Made by a program: the position numbers and the translations under genes. The notes under the pieces are model-generated. The model saw only the letters and a program-made list of their open reading frames with translations. It did no database searches and was not told the origin of the DNA. DNA of 64,000 bases from Limnohabitans sp. JirII-31 (GTDB taxonomy: Bacteria; Pseudomonadota; Gammaproteobacteria; Burkholderiales; Burkholderiaceae_C): the NCBI RefSeq assembly GCF_002778315.1, contig NZ_NESA01000003.1:186001-250000 (forward strand), in the 5' to 3' direction. Every line of letters begins with the position of its first letter. Within the stretch, counting starts at the first letter, position 1. Of this stretch, positions 23,922 to 32,767 are shown piece by piece.

Positions 23922-24686
23922 ATGGAAACAGGCGCAATCACACAGTACATCGATGTGGCCCAAATCGTTTTGTACATGTTTTGGGCATTTTTTGCGGGGC
24001 TGATTTACTACCTCTTGCGTGAGAACCACCGCGAGGGCTACCCCATGGATTCGGGCCGCGAGAACGGCCCCAAGATCGAAGGCTGGCCACCCGTGCCCTC
24101 ACCCAAGGTCTTTAAAACGCAAGACGGTCACACCTACTTGGCTCCCGATTTGGCCCGCCCCGACGGCGAGTACAGCGCCCAGACCATGCACGGCTGGAAC
24201 GGCGCACCGCTAGAGCCGCTGGGTGACCCACTGCTGGCCGGCGTGGGCCCTGGCGCCTGGGCCATGCGCGCCGACATCCCGGACATGGACCCGCATGGTC
24301 ACGCCAAAATCGTCCCCCTGCGCGTGGCCGCTGATCACTCGGTAGCCAAACAGGACGTGGACCCCCGTGGCTTGCCCGTTTGGGGCGCTGACAAGGTCGT
24401 GGCAGGCACCGTGGTCGAACTCTGGGTCGACCGCATGGAGATGCTGTTTCGCTACGCCGAAGTGCAGTTGGTGAACTCGGAAAAGCGTGTCTTGTTGCCC
24501 ATGACCTTTGCGCGCATCAAGAAAGACGGCACGCATGTGCAGGCGATCTTGGGCCACCAGTTTGTGAACGTGCCGCAGACAAAATCACCCGAACAAATCA
24601 CCTTGCTCGAAGAAGAAAAGATCACCGCCTATTACGGCGCGGGCACCTTGTACGCCACCCCAGAGCGTCAGGAGCCCATCCTGTGA
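23922..24686 (+). CDS. puhA: Photosynthetic reaction centre H subunit
   Basis: PuhA (H subunit) caps the cytoplasmic face of the L/M core and guides protons to the QB quinone. The 254-aa protein has one N-terminal membrane span (VAQIVLYMFWAFFAGLIYYL), then DSGRENGPKIEGWPPVPSPK and the soluble barrel. GAWAMRADIPDMD is a conserved block. Start ATG 23922 has AGGAGA five bases upstream; an ATG five codons earlier overlaps this site and is rejected. The stop overlaps a GTG start of puhB. Confidence 0.97.
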   Translation: METGAITQYIDVAQIVLYMFWAFFAGLIYYLLRENHREGYPMDSGRENGPKIEGWPPVPSPKVFKTQDGHTYLAPDLARPDGEYSAQTMHGWNGAPLEPLGDPLLAGVGPGAWAMRADIPDMDPHGHAKIVPLRVAADHSVAKQDVDPRGLPVWGADKVVAGTVVELWVDRMEMLFRYAEVQLVNSEKRVLLPMTFARIKKDGTHVQAILGHQFVNVPQTKSPEQITLLEEEKITAYYGAGTLYATPERQEPIL

Positions 24687-25366
24687 AAGCCACCCACGAA
24701 CACGAGTGGGAAGCGGCCCCTGGGTTGCCCAGTGCCCTGCCCCCTGGCGAACACGTGGTCTGGCAAGGCGCGCCCGATTGGCGCAGCCTGGCCGTGCATG
24801 CGTTTCATGTGCGCAAGATCGCTGTGTATTTTGTGTTCATGCTGGCCCTGCAAGCCATCAACCTGACGGCACCCGACAGTGGCGCAGGCTGGAAGCCGCT
24901 GACCGAGGTGGCATGGAAACCTTTGCTGGTCGCAGCCAGTCTTTATGCCTTTGCCTTAGGTTTGCTGCTGGGCACCGCTTGGCTGTCGGCCAGCAGCACG
25001 CTCTACACCCTGACCAACAAGCGGGTGGTCATGCGCATTGGCATCGTGCTGACGCTGACCTTCAACCTGCCCTACAAGCGCATCGCGGGTGCATCGCTCA
25101 AGTCTTACGCCAAAGGCGTGGGCGACATGGCCTTGGCGCTTCACCCCGAGGACCGCATTGGCTGGGCCCACTTGTGGCCGCACCAGCGCGCTTGGCACAT
25201 CAGCCAGCCACAGCCCACCTTGCGTTGCTTGGCCGGGTGTGAGGCAGTCGGCCAACAGCTGCTGGCTTTGTGGCGTGCCGAACGCGCCAACGACAGCCTG
25301 CGCTTGGGACAACCATCTGCCGACTCGGCCCCACCTGCGCATCGCTCCCACGGGGTACTGGCATGA
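24683..25366 (+). CDS. puhB: Photosynthetic complex assembly protein PuhB
   Basis: PuhB is a membrane protein that assists reaction-centre assembly. The 227-aa sequence fits the family: a cytoplasmic N-terminus with PSALPPGEHVVWQGAPDWRS, two to three spans, and a PH-like domain containing TLTNKRVVMRIGIVLTLTFN and LPYKRIAGASLKSY (both shortened family blocks). It starts with GTG overlapping the puhA stop (GTGA), so translation is coupled. PuhC follows by an ATGA overlap. Confidence 0.94.
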   Translation: MKATHEHEWEAAPGLPSALPPGEHVVWQGAPDWRSLAVHAFHVRKIAVYFVFMLALQAINLTAPDSGAGWKPLTEVAWKPLLVAASLYAFALGLLLGTAWLSASSTLYTLTNKRVVMRIGIVLTLTFNLPYKRIAGASLKSYAKGVGDMALALHPEDRIGWAHLWPHQRAWHISQPQPTLRCLAGCEAVGQQLLALWRAERANDSLRLGQPSADSAPPAHRSHGVLA

Positions 25367-25836
25367 GCACCTTGCACAACGACCACTGGTCACAGCACAA
25401 CCACGGCCTGAGCCGCCCCATGGCCTGGATTGGTGTGGTGCTGCTGGCCGTGTTGGTGGCGTTGGGCTTGGCGCGTTGGTCGGGTCTGGACCCACGCACA
25501 CCCGACGCCGCCGTGCAATGGCAACGTGCGCTGCAATTCAGCGACCTGCCCAATGGCGACATCGCGGTGCTCGACGCCGACACCCAAAAGCGCGTGGCCC
25601 GTTTTTCTGGTGAACAAGGTTTTTTACGCAGCACTCTGCGCGCGCTCGCACGTGAACGGCACCGCGAAAAAATTGGGCCCGAAGCACCGCTGTTGCTGAT
25701 GGGCCGCACCGATGGTCGCCTGACCTTGCTTGACCCCACCACCCAACAACGCATCGACCTGGAGTCCTTTGGACCCAGCAACGCTGCCGTGTTTGCTGGC
25801 CTGCGTTTGGCAGGCCACGACACCCCAATCCGTTAA
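25363..25836 (+). CDS. puhC: Photosynthetic complex assembly protein PuhC
   Basis: PuhC is a small single-span assembly factor whose loss lowers reaction centre-LH1 levels in Rhodobacter. The 157-aa protein has a short N-terminal cytoplasmic tail, one span (WIGVVLLAVLVALGLARW), and a periplasmic domain with LQFSDLPNGDIAVLDADT and FGPSNAAVFAGLRL, typical of the family. Start ATG 25363 overlaps the puhB stop. It ends 33 bases before acsF, which has its own GGAG site. Confidence 0.92.
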   Translation: MSTLHNDHWSQHNHGLSRPMAWIGVVLLAVLVALGLARWSGLDPRTPDAAVQWQRALQFSDLPNGDIAVLDADTQKRVARFSGEQGFLRSTLRALARERHREKIGPEAPLLLMGRTDGRLTLLDPTTQQRIDLESFGPSNAAVFAGLRLAGHDTPIR

Positions 25837-25869
25837 GCCCAACACCCATCACACACCACGGAGACTGCC

Positions 25870-26952
25870 ATGAACGCCACTGCTGTCCACCCCATCGAAA
25901 CGGCGGAAGACGCCAACAAAAAAGCCGTGCACAGCGACATGATCAGCCCGCGCTTTTACACCACCGACTTTGCCGCCATGGACCGCATCAGCGTCGAGCC
26001 CGTGCGTGCCGAGTGGGACAAGATGATGGCCGAGTACGAAGGCGACAACAACCACGACCACTTCCAGCGCGATGCGGCGTTTGCCGACGAAGTGGCAGCG
26101 GGCATGGCCACGCTCTCGCCCGAGATGCGCCAAGAATTCATGGACTTTTTGGTCAGCTCTCTGACCTCGGAGTTTTCGGGCTGCGTGCTCTACAACGAGA
26201 TCCGCAAGAACGTCGACAACCCAGACATCAAACGACTGATGACTTACTTGGCGCGCGACGAATCGCGCCACGCGGGCTTCATCAACCTATCGCTGCGCGA
26301 CTTCAATTTAGGGATCGACCTGGGCAACCTCAAGCGGACCAAGAAAGTCACCTTCTTCAAGCCCAAATACATTTACTACGCGACCTACTTGTCCGAAAAA
26401 ATTGGTTATGCGCGCTACATCACCATCTTCCGCCAGCTCGAAAAGCACCCCGAAAAACGCTTCCACCCGATCTTTCGCTGGTTCGATCTGTGGTGCAACG
26501 ACGAGTTTCGCCACGGCGAATCCTTTGCCCTGATCATGCGGGCCAACCCGCATTTGCTGCGCGGTGGTAACAAGCTGTGGATTCGCTTTTTCTTGCTGGC
26601 CGTCTACGCCACCATGTACGTGCGCGACCACACCCGCCCCATGCTGCACGAGGCCATGGGCCTCGATTCGAGCGACTACGACTACCAGGTGTTTCGTATC
26701 ACCACCGCTATCACGCAGCAGGTCTTCCCGCTGGCGCTCGACACCGACAACCCGGCTTTCCGACGCGGCCTGGAACGCCTGTTCACCATTTCGCAAGCCA
26801 TGGAAAAAGCCAAGGCACGAGGCGGCGTGTTGGGCAAACTTCAGCAAGGGGTGTGCGCCCTGCAAGCCGCTGCCACCTTTGCCCGTCTGTACTTCATGCC
26901 GGTGATTCAACAAGACCTGTCACCTCAGGTGCGCATGGAACCCGCATGGTGA
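25870..26952 (+). CDS. acsF: Aerobic Mg-protoporphyrin IX monomethyl ester cyclase AcsF
   Basis: AcsF is the oxygen-dependent di-iron enzyme that builds the fifth ring (E ring) of protochlorophyllide from Mg-protoporphyrin monomethyl ester. The 360-aa protein has paired ExxH motifs in RDESRHAGF and NDEFRHGES, matching the di-iron ligands of the family. The alternative anaerobic enzyme BchE is absent from this window, which points to pigment synthesis under oxygen. CGGAGACTGCC precedes the ATG. The puhE start overlaps its last seven bases. Confidence 0.96.
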   Translation: MNATAVHPIETAEDANKKAVHSDMISPRFYTTDFAAMDRISVEPVRAEWDKMMAEYEGDNNHDHFQRDAAFADEVAAGMATLSPEMRQEFMDFLVSSLTSEFSGCVLYNEIRKNVDNPDIKRLMTYLARDESRHAGFINLSLRDFNLGIDLGNLKRTKKVTFFKPKYIYYATYLSEKIGYARYITIFRQLEKHPEKRFHPIFRWFDLWCNDEFRHGESFALIMRANPHLLRGGNKLWIRFFLLAVYATMYVRDHTRPMLHEAMGLDSSDYDYQVFRITTAITQQVFPLALDTDNPAFRRGLERLFTISQAMEKAKARGGVLGKLQQGVCALQAAATFARLYFMPVIQQDLSPQVRMEPAW

Positions 26953-27728
26953 ATGAAGTGGTTTGGGCCTGCGTGTTCACGGCCCTGTGCTGGTGGCTCG
27001 GCACGGGTGTGATCCTGTGGCTCGACCGCTTGCCTGCGCGCAGCTTCCGGTTCAGTCTGGCGGGCTGGACGGTGTTGCTGGCTTTGAGTTTCTGGGGTGT
27101 CGCGCACAGCATGCGCGAGGTCAGCGTGGTCAACGCTTACTTGGCCTTTGGCAGCGTGATCGTCATGTGGGGGTGGCACGAGTTGACCTTTCTCACCGGC
27201 TGGATCACCGGCCCACGCAAAACGCCGCTGGATGCGGGCGCCCAAGGCTGGCCGCGTTTTGTGCAATCGGTGCAGGTCATGCTCTACCACGAGCTGGCCT
27301 TGCTGGCTAACTTCGCCGTGCTGTGGTGGATGCAAGAAGGCGAGCACAACCACGTGGCCATTTGCACCTACGCGCTGCTGTGGTGCATGCGCCTGTCGGC
27401 CAAATTGAATTTGTTTTTTGGTGTGCCGCAAAACGGGGCGCAATACCTGCCCGCGCACCTCAAGTACCTGGCCAGTTATTTCCGCACCCGCGACATGACC
27501 GTCTGGTTTGTGCTGTCCATGGGCGTGGCCATGGGCACCTGGTTCTGGTTGGTCTGGCTGGCCCAACAAGGTGCAGTGGCCATCACCACCGGTTGGGTCA
27601 TGCTGGCCACGCTGCTGGGGCTGGCGATCGTTGAACACGTCATCATGATTTTTCCTTGGCCACTGGAGCGGCTGTGGGGTTGGGCCATGGGCCAGACCAC
27701 CAAACCGGCTTTGACCTCACCCCCTTGA
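26946..27728 (+). CDS. puhE: Photosynthetic complex assembly protein PuhE
   Basis: PuhE (DUF3623 family) is a polytopic membrane protein always found near puhABC and acsF; deletion affects LH1/RC assembly and pigment synthesis, but the mechanism is not settled. The 260-aa protein has about seven spans and conserved [25 protein letters not shown] (quoted from [10 protein letters not shown]). The start at 26946 overlaps acsF by 7 bases; a GTG at 26949 is nearly equivalent. CrtI begins 8 bases after the stop. Confidence 0.92.
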   Translation: MVNEVVWACVFTALCWWLGTGVILWLDRLPARSFRFSLAGWTVLLALSFWGVAHSMREVSVVNAYLAFGSVIVMWGWHELTFLTGWITGPRKTPLDAGAQGWPRFVQSVQVMLYHELALLANFAVLWWMQEGEHNHVAICTYALLWCMRLSAKLNLFFGVPQNGAQYLPAHLKYLASYFRTRDMTVWFVLSMGVAMGTWFWLVWLAQQGAVAITTGWVMLATLLGLAIVEHVIMIFPWPLERLWGWAMGQTTKPALTSPP

Positions 27729-27736
27729 AGGCCCCC

Positions 27737-29314
27737 ATGAATACCTTGACCCTCACCCCCGCCCTGCGCGCCGATGGCTTTGACACACCAGGCATCCCAC
27801 CACGCGCCAATGCCGGTGAAGTGAGCCGCAAACACCAGCGCCCTGTGGCGGTGGTCATTGGCAGCGGCTTTGGCGGGCTGGCCGCAGCCATTCGCCTGAG
27901 CGTCAAAGGCTACGAAGTCAAAGTCTTTGAAAAACTCGACGCCCCTGGGGGCCGCGCCTATGTGCACCACCAAGACGGCTTCACCTTCGACGCAGGCCCC
28001 ACCATCATCACCGCACCGTTTTTGCTCGAAGAGCTGTGGGCGCTGTGTGGCAAACGCTTTGCAGACGACGTGAAGCTGGTGGCCATGGACCCGTTTTACC
28101 GCGTGCGTTTTGCCGACGGCACTTGGTTCGATTACAACGGCGACCCCGAACACATGCGCGCTGAAGTGGCGCGCTTTGAGCCCTCAGACCTGGCGGGTTA
28201 CGAACGCTTTTTAGAAGAAGCCGAGCGCTGCAAGACGCTGGGTTTTGAAGGCATGGGTGACATGGCTTTTGACAAGATCAGCGACCTGATGGCGGCCATC
28301 CCCGACTTCTTGCGCATGGGCGCCTGGCGCAGCCTCTACAGCCTGGTGGCCAAACACATGCGCAACGACAAGCTGCGCATCGTGATGAGCTTTCACCCGC
28401 TGCTGATCGGCGGCAACCCCTTTGCCGTGACCTGTGCTTATGCGCTGATCAATTCACTGGAGCGCACTTGGGGTGTGCACTCGGCCATGGGCGGCACTGG
28501 GGCCATCGTGCGCGGCCTGGTGGGCCTGCTGGAAGATCGTGGTGTACAGCTGCGCTGCAACGCACCCGTCACGCAAATCCGCATCGAGGGCGGTCGTGCC
28601 TGTGGCGTGGCGTTGGACACGGGCGAGTTCATCGCCGCCGACATCGTGGTCAGCAATGCCGACACGGCCTGGACCTACAAGCACTTGGTGGCCCCCCAAC
28701 ACCGCCGCGTGTGGAGCGACCGCAAGATCGACAAGGGCCATTACTCCATGGGCCTGTTTGTCTGGTACTTCGGCACCTCGCGCCAATACGCCGATGTGCC
28801 GCATCACATGATGGTGCTGGGCCCGCGATACGAGGGCCTGCTGCAAGACATCTTCAAAAAGCACAAACTGGCCAAAGACTTCAGCCTCTATTTGCACCGC
28901 CCCACCGCCACCGACCCCTCGCTGGCGCCCGAGGGCTGCGACACCTTTTATGTGCTCTCGCCCGTGCCGCACCTCGACAGTGGCACCGACTGGCCCGCCT
29001 TTGCTGAAACCTACCGCGCGGCCATTGCCGAGAGCCTGCAAGCCAGCGTGTTGCCGGGCCTGCGCAACTGCATCGTGACCAGCAAGGTCACCACACCGCA
29101 GGACTTTCACGACAACTTGTGGTCTTACAAAGGCGCGGGCTTTGGCTTGGAGCCTTTGCTGCTGCAAAGCGCCTGGTTTCGTCCGCACAATCGCAGTGAA
29201 GATGTGCCGGGTCTGTTTGTGGTGGGGGCCAGCACGCACCCAGGTGCAGGTGTACCGGGTGTACTGATGTCAGCCAAAGCTTTGGAAACGGTGGTGCCCC
29301 ATGTCCAGGCCTGA
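27737..29314 (+). CDS. crtI: Phytoene desaturase CrtI
   Basis: CrtI introduces the conjugated double bonds into phytoene to give neurosporene (three steps) or lycopene (four steps). The 525-aa flavoprotein has the FAD motif VVIGSGFGGLAAAIRL at about residue 38, GYEVKVFEKLDAPGGRAY, and the carotenoid oxidoreductase C-terminal block GLFVVGASTHPGAGVPGVL. Start ATG 27737 follows puhE by 8 bases. The last 14 bases overlap crtB. Whether it makes three or four desaturations cannot be told by eye; crtA downstream suggests the spheroidene branch. Confidence 0.96.
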   Translation: MNTLTLTPALRADGFDTPGIPPRANAGEVSRKHQRPVAVVIGSGFGGLAAAIRLSVKGYEVKVFEKLDAPGGRAYVHHQDGFTFDAGPTIITAPFLLEELWALCGKRFADDVKLVAMDPFYRVRFADGTWFDYNGDPEHMRAEVARFEPSDLAGYERFLEEAERCKTLGFEGMGDMAFDKISDLMAAIPDFLRMGAWRSLYSLVAKHMRNDKLRIVMSFHPLLIGGNPFAVTCAYALINSLERTWGVHSAMGGTGAIVRGLVGLLEDRGVQLRCNAPVTQIRIEGGRACGVALDTGEFIAADIVVSNADTAWTYKHLVAPQHRRVWSDRKIDKGHYSMGLFVWYFGTSRQYADVPHHMMVLGPRYEGLLQDIFKKHKLAKDFSLYLHRPTATDPSLAPEGCDTFYVLSPVPHLDSGTDWPAFAETYRAAIAESLQASVLPGLRNCIVTSKVTTPQDFHDNLWSYKGAGFGLEPLLLQSAWFRPHNRSEDVPGLFVVGASTHPGAGVPGVLMSAKALETVVPHVQA

Positions 29315-30452
29315 ACGCACGCAACCACTCGCACACACGCCAAGCGCAGCACCGCACCTGTATGCCGTGGCAACGGCCGCTGAACCTGCGGTGTTCAAAG
29401 AACTCGACTTTGGCTCGCAGGACCTGCAAGCCTGCGTGGCGATGATGCAAGGCGGCTCCAAAACGTTCTTTGCGGCCAGCCGCTTGTTGCCACCCCGTGT
29501 GCGCACCGCCGCCATCGCGCTGTATGCCTTTTGCCGCGTGGCCGATGACCTGGTGGACGAAGCTGCGCCCGGCGATACGCCGTTGGTGGTGTTGCAAGCG
29601 CGGCTGGACGCCATCTATGTCGGCACCCCACACGACCACGTCGAAGACCACGCCTTGAGCTTGTTGGTGCAGCAGTACAAACTGCCTCGCCATTTGTTGG
29701 ACGCGCTGATCGAGGGCTTTGCCTGGGATGCAGCTGGGCGCACTTACGAGAGCATGGAAGACCTGCATGCCTACGGTGCCCGCGTGGCGGGCAGTGTGGG
29801 CGCGATGATGGCTTGGATCATGGGCACACACAACATGGACACCTTGGCACGCGCCTGCGAGCTGGGCGTGGCCATGCAGCTGACCAACATTGCCCGCGAC
29901 GTGGGGCACGACGCCAGCATTGGCCGCTTGTACCTGCCGCGTCAATGGTTGGTCGAAGCGGGCATCAACCCCGACGAATGGTTGGCCAAGCCAAGCTTCA
30001 CGCTTGGCATTGCACAAGTGGTGACGCGCTTGCTCGATGAGGCAGACCGCCTGTACAAGCAAGCGCACTCGGGCATCGCCGCTTTGCCGCCCGACTGCCG
30101 CGCGGCCATTTGTGCAGCGAGCATGATCTACGCCGAGATCGGCCATCAGCTGCGCCGCGAAGGCTTGGATTCGGTCAACAAACGCACGGTGGTCAGCACC
30201 ACGCGCAAGCTCATGCTGCTGGCCAGCGCTTGGACCCAAGTGCACTGGATCCGCGTGAGCGAGCACACGCCTGAGCCGTTGGGCGCCATCGTCGCCATGG
30301 TGCAAGGCTGCCGCAACGCCACGCCGTTCACAGGCCACAAAGCTTTTTTCCCAAACCGCGCCATGCCCCAGCGCGTGGCTTGGATGTTCGAGTTGCTTGA
30401 GCGCCGGGAAGCCGAGCGCCTGGGCCTCAACAACCCGCAACAAACGACCTAA
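29301..30452 (+). CDS. crtB: Phytoene synthase CrtB
   Basis: CrtB condenses two geranylgeranyl diphosphates into phytoene. The 383-aa protein shows the two Asp-rich substrate motifs of trans-isoprenyl squalene/phytoene synthases: DDLVDEA near residue 83, and NIARDVGHDASIGRLYLP near 196. Length is a little above the bacterial average because of an extended N-terminus. Its start overlaps crtI by 14 bases. The BLUF gene follows 17 bases after its stop and is probably co-transcribed. Confidence 0.96.
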   Translation: MSRPERTQPLAHTPSAAPHLYAVATAAEPAVFKELDFGSQDLQACVAMMQGGSKTFFAASRLLPPRVRTAAIALYAFCRVADDLVDEAAPGDTPLVVLQARLDAIYVGTPHDHVEDHALSLLVQQYKLPRHLLDALIEGFAWDAAGRTYESMEDLHAYGARVAGSVGAMMAWIMGTHNMDTLARACELGVAMQLTNIARDVGHDASIGRLYLPRQWLVEAGINPDEWLAKPSFTLGIAQVVTRLLDEADRLYKQAHSGIAALPPDCRAAICAASMIYAEIGHQLRREGLDSVNKRTVVSTTRKLMLLASAWTQVHWIRVSEHTPEPLGAIVAMVQGCRNATPFTGHKAFFPNRAMPQRVAWMFELLERREAERLGLNNPQQTT

Positions 30453-30469
30453 CGCCTGAGGCCACAACG

Positions 30470-30913
30470 ATGAGAGACGACCGCCACAGCATTCGGGTGC
30501 GTTTGCTGTATGTCAGCCAGGCGGTGGGTCCGCAAACCACCACCGTCACCACCAGCATCTTGCTACAGGCGCAAACACACAATGCGGTGCTGGGCATCAC
30601 GGGCGTGCTGTGTCAAGGTCAGGGCTTCTTTTTTCAAGTGCTAGAGGGCGAACGCAGCCGTGTGAATGCGTTATACCGACGCATTTGTATCGACAAACGG
30701 CACCACGCAGTGGACCTGCTGCATTACGAAGAAATCAAGGAACGTTTGTTTGACCAGTGGTCCATGGCACTGATACGGCTGCCCGTGGACGACCCGATGC
30801 TCAACAGGCAGCATGCTGACTTTGACCCCTACGCCACTTCTGGCACAGAAGTGATGGCGCAGCTGCTGAATTGGGTGGCGACGGGTCAGCCGATTGAGAT
30901 GACGGCCCCCTGA
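30470..30913 (+). CDS. Stand-alone BLUF-domain blue-light photoreceptor
   Basis: This 147-aa protein is a BLUF domain (blue light using FAD) with a short C-terminal tail and no output domain. Tyr14, Asn38, Gln56, Trp97 and Met99 align with AppA Tyr21, Asn45, Gln63, Trp104 and Met106 at a constant offset of seven, so the full photoactive set is present. It is the last gene of the + strand photosynthesis run, right behind crtB. In Rhodobacter the BLUF domain of AppA controls PpsR; here the SCHIC parts are separate genes. A role in light control of this cluster is inference. Confidence 0.93.
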   Translation: MRDDRHSIRVRLLYVSQAVGPQTTTVTTSILLQAQTHNAVLGITGVLCQGQGFFFQVLEGERSRVNALYRRICIDKRHHAVDLLHYEEIKERLFDQWSMALIRLPVDDPMLNRQHADFDPYATSGTEVMAQLLNWVATGQPIEMTAP

Positions 30914-30956
30914 GCGTCACCCGTCGCTGGTGCGCACAGCAAAGCTTCTGCGCGGG

Positions 30957-31085
30957 TCAGCTGTTGCTTGAGATCAACTTGGCGATCACCGCAATCACGA
31001 CGAAAAATGAAGAAAACAGCGCAATGCCAACGGCGTAGTAGGTGCCCGACTTTTGGCGGATTTGAGAAATTGTCAATTTGTTCAT
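30957..31085 (-). CDS. 42-aa single-span membrane protein, last gene of the puc segment
   Basis: I do not recognise this gene. It encodes MNKLTISQIRQKSGTYYAVG followed by a hydrophobic stretch (about residues 17-37) and a short polar tail, ending at TGA 30957-30959. It has an AAGG site 8 bases before the ATG. There is no histidine in the span, so it is unlikely to bind bacteriochlorophyll as an antenna alpha or beta chain. It lies 50 bases after the 39-aa frame and converges on the BLUF gene. Candidate small subunit or assembly factor of an antenna or reaction-centre complex. Confidence 0.65.
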   Translation of the reverse strand: MNKLTISQIRQKSGTYYAVGIALFSSFFVVIAVIAKLISSNS

Positions 31086-31135
31086 GGTTTCAACCTTGTT
31101 TTAAAAAACGATCTATCAAGAAGCAGCTGACGCCA

Positions 31136-31255
31136 TCACTCGCTTGGGTGATCCGACGTTTTATGGAATGGGCGTTTGGGGCGATTCAACCAATTGGCCA
31201 CCATAAACGCGCAAAAAACGACAAACATGATGATGAGGATGTGTTTGATTTCCAT
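31136..31255 (-). CDS. 39-aa single-span membrane protein after pucC
   Basis: I do not recognise this gene. The product starts MEIKHILIIMFVVFCAFMVA, giving one span at the N-terminus, and continues with a basic segment (NWLNRPKRPFHK) and a short acidic end. The ribosome site AAGGA lies 8 bases before the ATG. It starts 61 bases after the pucC stop on the same strand and is followed by the 42-aa frame. The charge pattern suggests an N-out or small anchored peptide with a positively charged cytoplasmic tail. There is no clear resemblance to PucD or PucE. Confidence 0.65.
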   Translation of the reverse strand: MEIKHILIIMFVVFCAFMVANWLNRPKRPFHKTSDHPSE

Positions 31256-31316
31256 GGTGTTTTCCTTGTGTTGAGGGAGGATAAAAAGAGTCGCAAAAAA
31301 TGAGGGGATAGATCAA

Positions 31317-32714
31317 CTATACGGATGGCGTTTGTGCTGAATCAAGTGCACGCCAAGGTCGTATCAATGGGGACATGGCCCACAACGTCAGCGCCAGCAA
31401 CCCAATTTCAAGACCGTACACGGCCGAGTAACCCACCACCGAACTGCTGCCCAGCGCCACGCCGTCGCGCACCAAACCGCCCACAGCCATGCCGACACCC
31501 GCGGCTGTGGCCTGCACCGCGCCCCAAGCGCCCATGGCCAAACCGACATGCTCGGGTGGCGCCATTTGCATGGTGGCCGTGAGTGTGCCGTGGGCAAACA
31601 AACCGCCACCCAAGCCAATCAAGAAAATGCCCATGGCAAACAAAACGGGCGAATCAAAAGGGGCTGAGGCGATCACCGCCACAAACGCTGGCACGCCCAC
31701 CCAAGCACCCCAACTGGCCATGCGGTAAGCATCTGCACCACGACTGAGCACCCGCGAGGCCCAAGCAAACCCAATCAAACCACCCAGCGCCAGCGTGGCG
31801 GTGAGCATGGTGGTGGTGGAGACACTGAGGTTCAAAATCTCGCCGCCATAGGGCTCGAGCAACACATCTTCCATGGTGAAGGCCATGGTGCCCAAGCCCA
31901 CGGCCAGCAAGCGCCGCAGCGTATTCGGGCCTTGACAAAACAGTTGCCAGGCTTGGGCGAAGGTGTGCTCAATCGGCGTGCCGGGTTTGCGTGTGCGGCT
32001 GCGCGGCTCTTGTTTCCACAGGGCCACCACGTTGAGCACCAGCGTCATCACAGCCACGGCTTGCACCACGCGAATCAGCTGACCGGGGCTGTAATCGCGC
32101 AGCAAATGGCCCAGCATCAAGGCGCTGCCGATCATGCCGACCAGTTGCATCACATACATGAGGCCCACCACCTTGGGTTGGCTCTCGGGCGGGGCCAAGT
32201 CAGTGGCCAGCGCCAGACCTGCGGTTTGTACCGTGTGCATGCCTATGCCCACCAACACAAAAGCACCCCCAGCCCCGACCAAACCCACCCAGCTGGGGGC
32301 CTGACTCGACTGGCCTGCACCGGCCAACACCAGCAGCGCAAAGGGCATGATGGAGAAACCACCGAACTGCAGCAAACTGCCCATCCAGATGTAGGGCACA
32401 CGCCGCCAGCCCAGTTGTGAGCGGTGGTTGTCTGAGCGAAATCCAATGAGCGCCCGAAACGGCGCCACGAGCAAAGGCAGGGCCACCATCAACGACACCA
32501 GCGTGACGGGCACTTTGAGCTCGACGATCATCACGCGGTTGAGGGTGCCCACCAGCATGACCATGGCCATGCCGACAGAGATTTGAAACAGCGACAAGCG
32601 CAACAGACGAGACAGCGGCAAGTCATCGCTGGCAGCGTCTGCAAAGGGCATGAATCTCGGGCCCATCGAGGCCAGCGAATTCGCCCATGAAGCATGTGTT
32701 TTGGTTTTGGTCAT
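31317..32714 (-). CDS. pucC: PucC, LH2 assembly / pigment carrier protein
   Basis: PucC is the major-facilitator-type membrane protein required for LH2 assembly. The 465-aa protein has about 12 spans and begins with RFMPFADAASDDLPLSRLLR, nearly the same block as lhaA, then GTLNRVMIVELKVPVTLVS. ATG 32714 was chosen; the frame is open far upstream through pucA, but the family block starts here. It follows pucB-pucA after a strong hairpin, the normal puc order. Two small frames follow it. Confidence 0.93.
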   Translation of the reverse strand: MTKTKTHASWANSLASMGPRFMPFADAASDDLPLSRLLRLSLFQISVGMAMVMLVGTLNRVMIVELKVPVTLVSLMVALPLLVAPFRALIGFRSDNHRSQLGWRRVPYIWMGSLLQFGGFSIMPFALLVLAGAGQSSQAPSWVGLVGAGGAFVLVGIGMHTVQTAGLALATDLAPPESQPKVVGLMYVMQLVGMIGSALMLGHLLRDYSPGQLIRVVQAVAVMTLVLNVVALWKQEPRSRTRKPGTPIEHTFAQAWQLFCQGPNTLRRLLAVGLGTMAFTMEDVLLEPYGGEILNLSVSTTTMLTATLALGGLIGFAWASRVLSRGADAYRMASWGAWVGVPAFVAVIASAPFDSPVLFAMGIFLIGLGGGLFAHGTLTATMQMAPPEHVGLAMGAWGAVQATAAGVGMAVGGLVRDGVALGSSSVVGYSAVYGLEIGLLALTLWAMSPLIRPWRALDSAQTPSV

Positions 32715-32720
32715 AGATTG

Positions 32721-32746
32721 AAAAGACCAAGCGCTTGCGCGCTTGG
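32721..32746 (-). terminator. Hairpin between pucA and pucC (attenuator or mRNA stabiliser)
   Basis: On the - strand CCAAGCGC-GCAA-GCGCTTGG forms a perfect 8-bp stem with a GCAA (GNRA) tetraloop, followed by TCTTTTC. It lies between the pucA stop and the pucC start. Hairpins here typically keep antenna mRNA abundant relative to pucC by stalling decay or ending part of the transcripts; that role is inferred. Confidence 0.7.
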
Positions 32747-32767
32747 CCGTTCGACGGGTAGCACCCG

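Noticed and set aside
29088-30467. Long - strand frame (459 codons) opposite crtI/crtB
   Set aside because: Covered by two certain genes on the + strand; composition typical of an antisense shadow and no domain is visible.
30957-31085. Calling the 42-aa protein a third antenna chain or PufX
   Set aside because: There is no bacteriochlorophyll-ligand histidine in its span, and no PufX-like glycine pattern; position after pucC also does not fit PufX, which follows pufM.
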